Source: Caryophanales bacterium UBA5732
GTDB lineage: Bacteria > Bacillota_I > Bacilli_A > Izemoplasmatales > Hujiaoplasmataceae
Assembly (NCBI GenBank): GCA_002419445.1
Contig: DIGC01000072.1
Coordinates: 5,107-21,365, forward strand
DNA length: 16,259 bases
Direction of reading: 5' to 3'
The position numbers and the translations under genes are program-made. Position 1 is the first letter of the stretch. Each line of letters starts with the position of its first letter. Positions 8,505 to 14,298 of this stretch are shown here, piece by piece. The notes below the pieces were generated by a model, which saw only the letters and a program-made list of their open reading frames with translations, was not told where the DNA came from and ran no database searches.

Positions 8505-9725
8505 ATGAAAAAGTTGGTTGGCAATTTAATGTATGGACAATCAGGTGGTCCAACTTCGGTAATAAATTCTAGTGCTTATGGGGTTATTACTGAAGCGAAA
8601 AGACAAAATGAATTTATTAAAGATGTCTATATCATGAAACATGGTATTGAAGGCGCATTGAATGAAAATTTAATTAAAATAACCGAAGATGATAATGAGA
8701 ACGTGGAATTATTAAAATATACTCCAGGTTCAGCTTTTGGTTCGGTTAGACATAAGTTGCCTGATTTTAGAGAAGATGATTCAAAGTACGTTAGATTACT
8801 TTATCTATTTAGAAAATATAACATTCGTTATTTTCTTTATAATGGCGGTAACGATTCGATGGACACTTGTTCAAAGATTGCCGATTATATGGATACTATC
8901 GATTACGACGTCAGAATTATTGGAATACCAAAGACGATTGATAACGATTTACCTTTCACTGATCACACTCCTGGTTTTGGTAGTGCAGCTAAATTTATTT
9001 CTAATACGATTATGGAGATTTATTACGATATGCTAGCTTATCCTAAGGGGAAAGTAACAATCGTGGAAATTATGGGCAGGCATGCCGGTTGGTTGACGGC
9101 TTCAAGTGCTTTAGCTAATTTGACCGGATATGGTCCGGATTTAGTTTATCTACCAGAAGTACCTTTTTCAATTGAGAGATTCAAAGAAGACGTAAAAGAA
9201 GTTTACGCTAAGAAAAAACAATGTTTAGTCGCTATCAGCGAAGGCGTCAGCAATGAGGACGGAGTTTTCATATCTTCAAGTTCGGGATTAAAAGACGCTT
9301 TCGGTCATTTTCAATTAGGTGGCGTGGCTTCTAAATTAGCACAAACAGTTTCTAATGATTTAGGAATTTCATCCAGGTCGGTTGAATTCGGTTCTACCCA
9401 AAGAGCAGCTTCGCATATTCAAAGTTTGACTGATGTGAATGAAGCAATTCAAGTCGGGATAGAAGCAGTTAAAGGTATTGTCGACGGGAAACATAATTCG
9501 ATGGTCGTGATTAAAAGAACAAGTGACGAACCTTATGAAGTAAGTTATAGTTTCCATGATTTAAGAGAATGTGCTAATGTTGAAAAGAAAGTTCCAGCTT
9601 CCATGATTAATAAAGCCGGAAACGGCGTAACTAAAGCTTTTATTGATTATGCATTACCTTTAATTCAAGGTGAGAATGATAATAAATATAAAGATGGGCT
9701 TCAACAATTTGCAAAATTTAGATAA
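8505..9725 (+). CDS. pfp: Pyrophosphate-type 6-phosphofructokinase (PPi:fructose-6-phosphate phosphotransferase)
   Basis: This 406-residue protein phosphorylates fructose 6-phosphate to fructose 1,6-bisphosphate, the committing step of glycolysis. GQSGGPTSVIN (11-21) forms the phosphate-donor loop, GGNDSMDT lies at 114-121, PKTIDNDL at 142-149 and MGRHAGW at 190-196. In ATP enzymes the second motif reads GGDGS and the third PGTIDND. Asp117 and Lys143 are the residues that mark PPi-dependent enzymes. The length is longer than the ~320 of bacterial ATP-PFKs and fits the PPi clade. The ATG at 8505 is preferred because GGGAGTG lies six bases upstream; the in-frame ATG at 8478 lies inside the predicted promoter. 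Donor use is inferred from residues only. Confidence 0.88.
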   Translation: MKKLVGNLMYGQSGGPTSVINSSAYGVITEAKRQNEFIKDVYIMKHGIEGALNENLIKITEDDNENVELLKYTPGSAFGSVRHKLPDFREDDSKYVRLLYLFRKYNIRYFLYNGGNDSMDTCSKIADYMDTIDYDVRIIGIPKTIDNDLPFTDHTPGFGSAAKFISNTIMEIYYDMLAYPKGKVTIVEIMGRHAGWLTASSALANLTGYGPDLVYLPEVPFSIERFKEDVKEVYAKKKQCLVAISEGVSNEDGVFISSSSGLKDAFGHFQLGGVASKLAQTVSNDLGISSRSVEFGSTQRAASHIQSLTDVNEAIQVGIEAVKGIVDGKHNSMVVIKRTSDEPYEVSYSFHDLRECANVEKKVPASMINKAGNGVTKAFIDYALPLIQGENDNKYKDGLQQFAKFR

Positions 9726-9747
9726 TGCTCCTAGAGGGCATTATTCT
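9724..9747 (+). terminator. Weak hairpin terminator after pfp
   Basis: AATGCTC (9724-9730) pairs with GGGCATT (9736-9742), including one G-T pair, around a five-base loop. The tail ATTCTT is poor. It lies five bases before the tRNA, so it could equally mark a pre-tRNA processing boundary. Confidence 0.4.
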
Positions 9748-9751
9748 TCAT

Positions 9752-9837
9752 GCGGCTGTGGCGGAACGGTAGACGCGCTACTTTGAGGGGGTAGTATCCG
9801 TAAGGGTGTGTGAGTTCAAATCTCATCAGCCGCACCA
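9752..9837 (+). tRNA. tRNA-Leu (anticodon GAG), CCA encoded
   Basis: The cloverleaf is complete. The acceptor stem is GCGGCTG (9752-9758) with CAGCCGC (9827-9833), the discriminator is A and CCA is encoded. The anticodon stem CTACT/GGTAG encloses the loop TTGAGGG, with anticodon GAG at 9785-9787, which reads CUC and CUU leucine codons. A long class II variable arm spans 9795-9809, as expected for leucine. The T arm is GTGAG-TTCAAAT-CTCAT. No separate promoter is evident in the 26 bases after pfp, so it may be transcribed from the pfp promoter. Confidence 0.97.
9810..9837 (+). other. Probable integration (attachment) site in the tRNA-Leu 3' end
   Basis: The T arm, acceptor strand and CCA of a tRNA gene are the usual targets of tyrosine-type integrases. 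Here normal housekeeping sequence ends at the tRNA, and a broken Rhs frame starts at its last base. Accessory genes follow for the remaining 6.4 kb. No second copy of the tRNA 3' end was found within the window, and no integrase is adjacent. The exact crossover point and the far end cannot be given. Confidence 0.5.
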
Positions 9838-11228
9838 ATGATTACGATTACTACTATGATGGTTTTAATCAGTTAACCAGAGAAAATATTAAGATTAACT
9901 CAGGATCATATGCAAGAACTTTTGTTTATGAGTATGATGAGAACGGGAACATTGAGTCGTTAAAAGAACATTATTATACTACATCTAGCACTGTTACTAC
10001 ATCTCAAATATCAAGAAAGGATTTTGAGTATAATAATACTTGGAGTGATCAGATATCAAATATTAGCCAATATCAGGGTGCAACTCAAACAAATGATATT
10101 GATTTTACGTATGACGATAGCGGAAATCCTCTATCACAAATTGACTCAATAGCAGGAGCAAGTGTTGAATATACCTGGGATGGGACACAACTAACTGGGT
10201 ATTATACTCCACAATCATATTCTACCTATGAGTATAATGTAGACGGTGTTCGGGTTTCAAGAAGCGACCTAAATGGAGTGGACTATGAATATGTTTTAAA
10301 TAACAATAAAATCATTGTTGAGTATAGGGATAATGATGTATTATATTATACCTATGATTCTGATGGTTCTCTGATAAGCATGAATTATAATGGGAATGAG
10401 TACTTCTATATTACAAATTTCCAAGGCGATGTTATTGAAATCGTTGATATAAATGGTGTTACTGTGGTAAAATATAAATACGACGCATGGGGGAACACGG
10501 TATATAAATACGATTCAGGCTTAAATATTGATGATATTAATCCATTCAGATATAGAAGCTATTATCTTGACTCAGATACAGGCTTGTATTATTTACAATC
10601 AAGATACTATAATCCAGAAATAGGTAGATTTCTTAGTTGTGATAATGTTTCTTATCTAAACACAGCAAGTCAACTTGGTAACAATGGATACGCATATACG
10701 TTTAATAATCCGATCAGATATGATGATTCTGAAGGTAATTTTATCAACACAATCATTGGTGTTGTTGTTGGAGGTATATGGGGTGGAATTGCAGAGGCAT
10801 CCAAAGGCGGAAGTTTCTGGAAAGGAGCTGCCTATGGTGCGCTATCAGGTGCAGTTGCTGGACTAGTTGTGGATGCAGCAATTGCAACTGGAGGTGTTGG
10901 AGGTGTTGTGATAGCTGCAGGGCTTGGTTCTTTTGTAGGGTTTGGTAGTGATATTGGCAGCCAATTACTTATGGAAGGAAAGTCTTTTGATGAGTTGGAT
11001 GTTAATAGGGCAATTACGACAGGAGTTATAACAGGCGTAGTAAATGTTGTGACCTTTGGATTAGGCGCTGGACTTAATAAGGCTATGGGATTTAAACCAT
11101 CAGGCACTTTCTTTCAAAAATTGTGTCAAGGAGTTACAAAAGCAGGAGTTGCAGGTTGGGTATTTACGAGTATAACAGCTCCAGCATTAAGTGCATTTCC
11201 TGTTCTTCCATCGTGGCTAGATGACTAG
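9810..11228 (+). CDS. 5'-truncated Rhs-family protein: YD repeats, Rhs core end and glycine-rich hydrophobic C-terminus
   Basis: The open frame of 472 codons starts inside the tRNA T arm, so its first nine codons are tRNA sequence. No start codon with a ribosome site exists. It is a fragment of a much larger Rhs/wall-associated-type polymorphic toxin. Residues 11-230 hold YD repeats (YYYDGFNQLTREN, YDDSGNP, YNVDGVRVS, YDSDGSL). The Rhs core boundary follows at 245-279 (PFRYRSYYLDSDTG, YYLQSRYYNPEIGRF, ending SCDN). Variable C-terminal sequence occupies 280-472. This tail has hydrophobic glycine/alanine stretches at about 312-328, 337-378 and 402-428, and no enzymatic toxin motif that I recognise. 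It may be a membrane-acting tip, a translocation segment whose toxin was lost, or an orphan tip. Codon style is AT-richer than left of the tRNA. The stop overlaps the next gene's ribosome site. Confidence 0.8.
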   Translation: MSSNLISRTNDYDYYYDGFNQLTRENIKINSGSYARTFVYEYDENGNIESLKEHYYTTSSTVTTSQISRKDFEYNNTWSDQISNISQYQGATQTNDIDFTYDDSGNPLSQIDSIAGASVEYTWDGTQLTGYYTPQSYSTYEYNVDGVRVSRSDLNGVDYEYVLNNNKIIVEYRDNDVLYYTYDSDGSLISMNYNGNEYFYITNFQGDVIEIVDINGVTVVKYKYDAWGNTVYKYDSGLNIDDINPFRYRSYYLDSDTGLYYLQSRYYNPEIGRFLSCDNVSYLNTASQLGNNGYAYTFNNPIRYDDSEGNFINTIIGVVVGGIWGGIAEASKGGSFWKGAAYGALSGAVAGLVVDAAIATGGVGGVVIAAGLGSFVGFGSDIGSQLLMEGKSFDELDVNRAITTGVITGVVNVVTFGLGAGLNKAMGFKPSGTFFQKLCQGVTKAGVAGWVFTSITAPALSAFPVLPSWLDD

Positions 11229-11241
11229 GAGTGTTTAAACA

Positions 11242-11733
11242 ATGAAAAAGGTATTTTTAAATAATTGGTACTACTATTTTACTGCTTTGATATTACTGCC
11301 CCTTTCTATTCTTGGACCATTATTATTGATTTATCTATACCTATATTTAAGGTCTATTGGGAATACGACTATTGGTGGAATGATTTATTTTATTATTTTT
11401 GTTTCTCCCCTTTCATTTTATAGTGGATACCTAATTGGTAAAAACTTCATTCAGTGGACATATATTGATAATGAAATTATAGTAAGCAGAAATATCTTGG
11501 GTATTATCCGCAAAATAATGTGGAATGAGATAATAGAGGTTAAATTACTAGATAAAAATTTTTCTACAATAGGTACTAAGTTAAATTGGATTTGTCTATA
11601 TGATAACAACGAAGGAATAAAGGAATCAAATGGAATTGGTAGGAAAAACTCATATATTATGATTAGAAACACAAAGAATAATAAAGAGGTTATTGAGCAT
11701 TATTGGGGCAAGTCTATAGCAAATAAAGATTAG
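11242..11733 (+). CDS. Small membrane protein, candidate immunity partner of the Rhs tip
   Basis: The 163-residue protein is not recognised. Two hydrophobic segments lie at about residues 11-37 and 44-67. A soluble, beta-rich C-terminal half follows (WTYIDNEIIVSRNILGII and MWNEIIEVKLL), resembling the bacterial PH-like layout seen in small membrane proteins. It begins 13 bases after the Rhs stop, and AGGAGTG at the stop serves as its ribosome site, so the two are co-transcribed. Genes directly after Rhs tips are often immunity genes. With a hydrophobic tip, a membrane immunity protein would make sense, but this is by position only. A strong terminator follows. Confidence 0.6.
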   Translation: MKKVFLNNWYYYFTALILLPLSILGPLLLIYLYLYLRSIGNTTIGGMIYFIIFVSPLSFYSGYLIGKNFIQWTYIDNEIIVSRNILGIIRKIMWNEIIEVKLLDKNFSTIGTKLNWICLYDNNEGIKESNGIGRKNSYIMIRNTKNNKEVIEHYWGKSIANKD

Positions 11734-11750
11734 AATAAAGTAATATAAAG

Positions 11751-11780
11751 AGTAAGGATTTTAAAAAATCCTTACTTTTT
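11751..11780 (+). terminator. Strong Rho-independent terminator after the Rhs module
   Basis: A perfect 11-pair stem, AGTAAGGATTT (11751-11761) with AAATCCTTACT (11766-11776), has a four-base loop and a T-tail. It closes the rhs/membrane-protein unit. Confidence 0.9.
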
Positions 11781-11794
11781 AGTTGTAATAAAGC

Positions 11795-11985
11795 AACTCC
11801 ATCCGAAAATGAGTAAAACTCCGTAATGGCAAGACAATTGTTGTCAAGAGGAGTATCTAATATTATTACGATTGTGCTAAGAGTTGTAAGCTTCTAGTGC
11901 ACAAAAAGTAAACTTGGTATAACTCCAGAGTAAAACACGCTATTTTTTTAGTGAAAAACATGATAAACTTAGTAATGACAAGACA
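11795..11985. repeat. Gene-free spacer with degenerate direct repeats and a nested hairpin
   Basis: The stretch between the Rhs module and the Fic gene has no coding frame that I can support. Two related blocks share AACTCC, then GAGTAAAAC (11811-11819 and 11928-11936), then GTAATGRCAAGACA (11823-11836 and 11972-11985, 13 of 14 bases equal). The first block also folds: GACAA/TTGTC (833-837 with 841-845 in the 11,000s) sits inside ACTCC/GGAGT (11818-11822 with 11850-11854). It looks like remnants of a duplicated intergenic element. Confidence 0.45.
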
Positions 11986-11996
11986 TAGATAACTTT

Positions 11997-12022
11997 AAAG
12001 ACTCCGATTGGAGTTTTTTTTG
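11997..12022 (+). terminator. Rho-independent terminator upstream of the Fic gene
   Basis: AAAGACTCC (11997-12005) pairs with GGAGTTTTT (12010-12018), with one G-T pair, around GATT, followed by T residues. It has no gene directly before it, and so may end an RNA from the spacer or read-through. Its ACTCC/GGAGT core recurs in the terminator at 13898. Confidence 0.75.
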
Positions 12023-12031
12023 TTTTACGTA

Positions 12032-12060
12032 TTGAAATACAGTGTATAAAATGGTAAAAT
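12032..12060 (+). promoter_or_regulatory. Promoter of the Fic gene, overlapped by a palindrome
   Basis: TTGAAA (12032-12037), exactly 17 bases, then TAAAAT (12055-12060). The spacer and -10 lie within the inverted repeat 12039-12069, so a protein bound there would block RNA polymerase. Confidence 0.7.
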
Positions 12061-12069
12061 ATGCACTGT
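12039..12069. promoter_or_regulatory. Palindromic operator upstream of the Fic gene
   Basis: Half-sites ACAGTGTATA (12039-12048) and TATGCACTGT (12060-12069) are inverted with an 11-base centre. They match at nine of ten positions. A near-identical palindrome lies before the GNAT gene at 13140-13169. Its place over the promoter spacer and -10 argues for a repressor site. The winged-helix tail of the Fic protein itself is the obvious candidate binder (inference). Confidence 0.65.
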
Positions 12070-12085
12070 AAAAGGAGGATATATC

Positions 12086-13132
12086 ATGAGAATTTTTGAT
12101 TATTCATTTCTTAAGGATAAACCTATACCAGCACAGACTGTTAATCTATTGACTACAGTAGAAAAACTTACAATTGATAGAAGAACCTTGGTGGATACAT
12201 ATCCAAAACTGTTTAAAGAATTAACAAAAATAGCTATTGTTCAATCCATTATCTCTTCAAATGCTATTGAAGGTATCGTAACAACTGATGAGAGAATTAA
12301 GGGTCTATTGAATGGGTCTGTATCGCCGATTAATCATAACGAGAATGAAATTTTAGGTTATAAAGACGTCATTGACCTCATACATAATAATTACAATGAA
12401 TATTCTTTTACAGAGGAACAAATTTTTTCCTTCCATCAATTGTTATTATCTTATGAACGCCCTTCTTATGCTGGCAAGTATAAAACCTCTGATAATGTTA
12501 TTCTTGAGATTTCTAAAAATGGAACGAGAAGCGTTCGTTTTAAACCAACGCCAGCTAAAGAAACACAAGCAGCAATGGAACAAATGATATACGCATATAT
12601 GGATGCAAGAGATGACTCTAGGATTAATCAACTCCTTCTCATTCCTTGTGTCATTTTAGATTTTTTATCTATCCATCCTTTTTCAGACGGGAATGGTAGA
12701 ATGAGTAGACTACTCAGCTTATTATTGCTCTATAAAAATGGTTTTAGCATTGGAAAATACATATCATTTGAAAATCAAATTAACTTAAATAAGAAGGAAT
12801 ATTATCAGTCGCTAAAACTATCCTCAGATAATTGGGGTAATAGTGCGAATGATTATTATCCATTCATCAATCATTTTCTTGTCACTTTAATTCGCTGTTA
12901 CAATGAACTAGATAATCGAGTAAGTATTCTTTCATCGAAGGTTACAAATAAGAAAGAACGTATAAAAATAACTATTGAAAAGAGTTTAGTACCATTAAGT
13001 CGCAAAGAATTAATGGTACTATGGCCCGATATTGCTGTTGATACCATTAAAAAAGTACTCATTGAACTTCAAAACGAAGGTATTATTCAAAAGATAGGTA
13101 ACTTCAAAAACGCAAAATATAGAAAAATATGA
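12086..13132 (+). CDS. Class II-like Fic protein with C-terminal winged helix (predicted AMPylase/regulator)
   Basis: This 348-residue Fic-domain protein would transfer AMP or another nucleotide group to a target hydroxyl. The catalytic motif is intact, HPFSDGNGR at residues 197-205. An inhibitory helix motif of the form S/T-x-x-x-E-G/N is present ahead of it (S58-NAI-E62-G63, within IISSNAIEGI). That makes it a self-inhibited class II enzyme that needs no separate antitoxin. Residues about 295-345 (LSRKELMVLWPDIAVDTIKKVLIELQNEGII) read as a winged helix-turn-helix, common in this Fic_N/Fic subfamily. The ribosome site AAGGAGG is eight bases before the ATG. The promoter is covered by a palindrome that recurs before the next gene, so autoregulation through the winged helix is plausible. 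Its target is unknown. Confidence 0.9.
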   Translation: MRIFDYSFLKDKPIPAQTVNLLTTVEKLTIDRRTLVDTYPKLFKELTKIAIVQSIISSNAIEGIVTTDERIKGLLNGSVSPINHNENEILGYKDVIDLIHNNYNEYSFTEEQIFSFHQLLLSYERPSYAGKYKTSDNVILEISKNGTRSVRFKPTPAKETQAAMEQMIYAYMDARDDSRINQLLLIPCVILDFLSIHPFSDGNGRMSRLLSLLLLYKNGFSIGKYISFENQINLNKKEYYQSLKLSSDNWGNSANDYYPFINHFLVTLIRCYNELDNRVSILSSKVTNKKERIKITIEKSLVPLSRKELMVLWPDIAVDTIKKVLIELQNEGIIQKIGNFKNAKYRKI

Positions 13133-13139
13133 ATAAAAT

Positions 13140-13169
13140 ACAGTGCATAAAATAGAAATAATGCACTGT
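13140..13169. promoter_or_regulatory. Second copy of the palindromic operator, before the GNAT gene
   Basis: Half-sites ACAGTGCAT (13140-13148) and ATGCACTGT (13161-13169) are a perfect inverted repeat, starting eight bases after the Fic stop codon. The centre again reads AAAATRG-like, as in the upstream copy. No good -35/-10 pair is obvious; TAAAAT at 13148 is a weak -10. The GNAT gene may rely mainly on read-through from the Fic promoter. Confidence 0.65.
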
Positions 13170-13183
13170 AAAAGAGGCGGCTA

Positions 13184-13675
13184 ATGATTACAATAAGAGA
13201 TATGGTTGAAAGGGATTATGAGCGAAAAGGATTCATTCACTTTAGAAGCTGGATTGAAACATATGATAGACTTATGGATTCAAGGTATTTAGAGAAACAT
13301 TCACTTGAACGTTGTATTATTATCGCTAAGAAATATCCTGAAAACACATTAGTTGCTGAATACAAAAATGAAATCGTCGGATTTGCTGCATATAATAAGT
13401 CGAGTGATTCTGATGTTAATCGAGGTGAAGTGTACGCTTTATACGTCTTAAAAGATTATCAAAAGCTTGGTATCGGAAAAGCATTAATGGATGAGTGCAT
13501 CAAGAGATTGGCAACATATGAATATGTTAGTGTATGGGTATTACATAATAATGTACCAGCAATAGCATGGTACGAGAATTATGGATTTGCAAAAGATGGT
13601 AAGACGAAATCTGTGTCTGTTATGGACAACTATAACTTGGATGAAATTCGAATGAGCATAAGAACTAGATCCTAA
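13184..13675 (+). CDS. GNAT-family N-acetyltransferase
   Basis: A 163-residue single-domain acetyltransferase that moves an acetyl group from acetyl-CoA to an amine. Motif A reads GEVYALYVLKDYQKLGIGKALM (about 86-107), with the Q-x-x-G-x-G pyrophosphate-binding loop. Motif B reads VWVLHNNVPAIAWYENYGFAKDG near 123-145. The substrate is unknown: such cargo enzymes include antibiotic and protein acetyltransferases, and family membership does not decide. The ribosome site (AGAGGCGG) lies between the second palindrome and the ATG. It is probably co-transcribed with the Fic gene and controlled by the same binding protein. It could modify the Fic target or simply be cargo. Confidence 0.88.
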   Translation: MITIRDMVERDYERKGFIHFRSWIETYDRLMDSRYLEKHSLERCIIIAKKYPENTLVAEYKNEIVGFAAYNKSSDSDVNRGEVYALYVLKDYQKLGIGKALMDECIKRLATYEYVSVWVLHNNVPAIAWYENYGFAKDGKTKSVSVMDNYNLDEIRMSIRTRS

Positions 13676-13707
13676 AAAAAATACTCAATAAAAAATTTAA
13701 AAATTAA

Positions 13708-13885
13708 GGCTATACTTTCCCACTATGTCCTATAAAGGGTATGTTAATGGATAAAAAAACACTTTTCTTTCATTGTCCTACACTTTCCTCTGTTGTCATC
13801 TAAAAGGTATGTTGATGGACATTGGGACACTTTTAAGTGTTTTCGCTAAAAAGTGCGAGTTTATTTGTTCTCTTATGGCACCATA
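13708..13885. repeat. Intergenic repeat, left copy (5' half duplicated)
   Basis: The 13676-13930 stretch has no supported gene. A 5' segment at 13708-13751 matches the right-hand copy at 15905-15948 in 38 of 44 bases. A second related 5' segment starts 68 bases on, at 13779 (TACACTTTCC). The 3' part, 13824-13885, matches 15953-16014 in 56 of 62 bases. Shared parts are GGGACACTTTTAAGTGTTTTC-like sequence, AAAAAGTGCG and TTATGGCACCATA. Internal complements are CACTTTT/AAAAGTG, ACACTT/AAGTGT and TATGG/CCATA. No terminal repeats or transposase accompany it. Confidence 0.75.
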
Positions 13886-13897
13886 GTTATCTGAAAT

Positions 13898-13920
13898 GAC
13901 TCCAAATGGGAGTTTTTTTT
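13898..13920 (+). terminator. Rho-independent terminator after the left intergenic repeat
   Basis: ACTCC (13899-13903) pairs with GGAGT (13909-13913), with a possible G-T extension, followed by eight T residues. The stem is short. It sits just upstream of the promoter of the RelB/Fic operon and insulates it from the repeat. Confidence 0.6.
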
Positions 13921-13930
13921 ATTAAAAATC

Positions 13931-13959
13931 TTGATATTGTGTATCAAATGTGATACAAT
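13931..13959 (+). promoter_or_regulatory. Promoter with overlapping operator for the RelB-Fic-phosphotransferase operon
   Basis: TTGATA (13931-13936), 17 bases, TACAAT (13954-13959): a strong promoter. An inverted repeat TGTATC (13940-13945) / GATACA (13952-13957) lies in the spacer and -10. Ribbon-helix-helix antitoxins usually repress their own operon at such sites, so it is probably bound by the first gene's product. Confidence 0.72.
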
Positions 13960-13977
13960 TATTGTGAGGTGATAAAC

Positions 13978-14298
13978 ATGAGAAATGAAATTATACACGT
14001 TAGAGTATCAGATGATCTCAAGGAATCAGTAGAGATTATTCTAAATGGTTTAGGTGTTACTTTGTCATATGCAATCAATATGTATTTAAAACAAATCGAG
14101 TTGAATCGTGGGATACCATTTCAAATCGTTTTGCCAAATCAGGAAAAACAAAAGGAAATTGAGATGCTAGCACATGCAATTAATCTAACTGGTGGAAAAG
14201 AAGTCAACGTATATGCTACTAGGATACTTGGGTTATATGCTCAAGATTTGATTGATTATGAAACTACAGTTTTTGCTTTGGGAAGAAACTTATCATGA
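13978..14298 (+). CDS. RelB/DinJ-like ribbon-helix-helix antitoxin
   Basis: A 106-residue predicted antitoxin and operon repressor. The N-terminus EIIHVRVSDDLKESVEIILNGLGVTLSYAINMYLKQI has the strand-helix-helix layout of a ribbon-helix-helix DNA-binding domain. It is followed by ELNRGIPFQI, the R-G/E-I-P-F signature of the RelB/DinJ family. The rest (about 50-106), with LTGGKEVNVYATRILGLYAQDLIDYETTVFALGRN, is longer than usual DinJ tails and probably contacts the partner. I chose the ATG at 13978, with GAGGTG six bases upstream; the in-frame GTG at 13969 falls in that ribosome site. Its end overlaps the Fic start by four bases (ATGA). The usual partner of this family is a RelE/YafQ RNase, so pairing with Fic is the unusual feature. 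Confidence 0.85.
   Translation: MRNEIIHVRVSDDLKESVEIILNGLGVTLSYAINMYLKQIELNRGIPFQIVLPNQEKQKEIEMLAHAINLTGGKEVNVYATRILGLYAQDLIDYETTVFALGRNLS

Noticed and set aside
8737..9036. Second plus-strand frame within the phosphofructokinase gene
   Set aside because: The overlapping frame encodes the GGNDS and PKTIDNDL active-site motifs; this one shows only isoleucine-rich out-of-frame sequence.
9838..9875. ATG right after the tRNA CCA as start of the Rhs gene
   Set aside because: It is in a different frame from the Rhs protein and reaches a stop after about a dozen codons, so it does not rescue the truncated gene.
13708..13885. Insertion sequence or miniature transposon
   Set aside because: No inverted ends, no target duplication and no transposase frame were found; the direct repeat with internal hairpins fits better.
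13969..13977. GTG start three codons upstream for the RelB-like antitoxin
   Set aside because: It overlaps the GAGGTG ribosome site that is properly spaced for the ATG at 13978.
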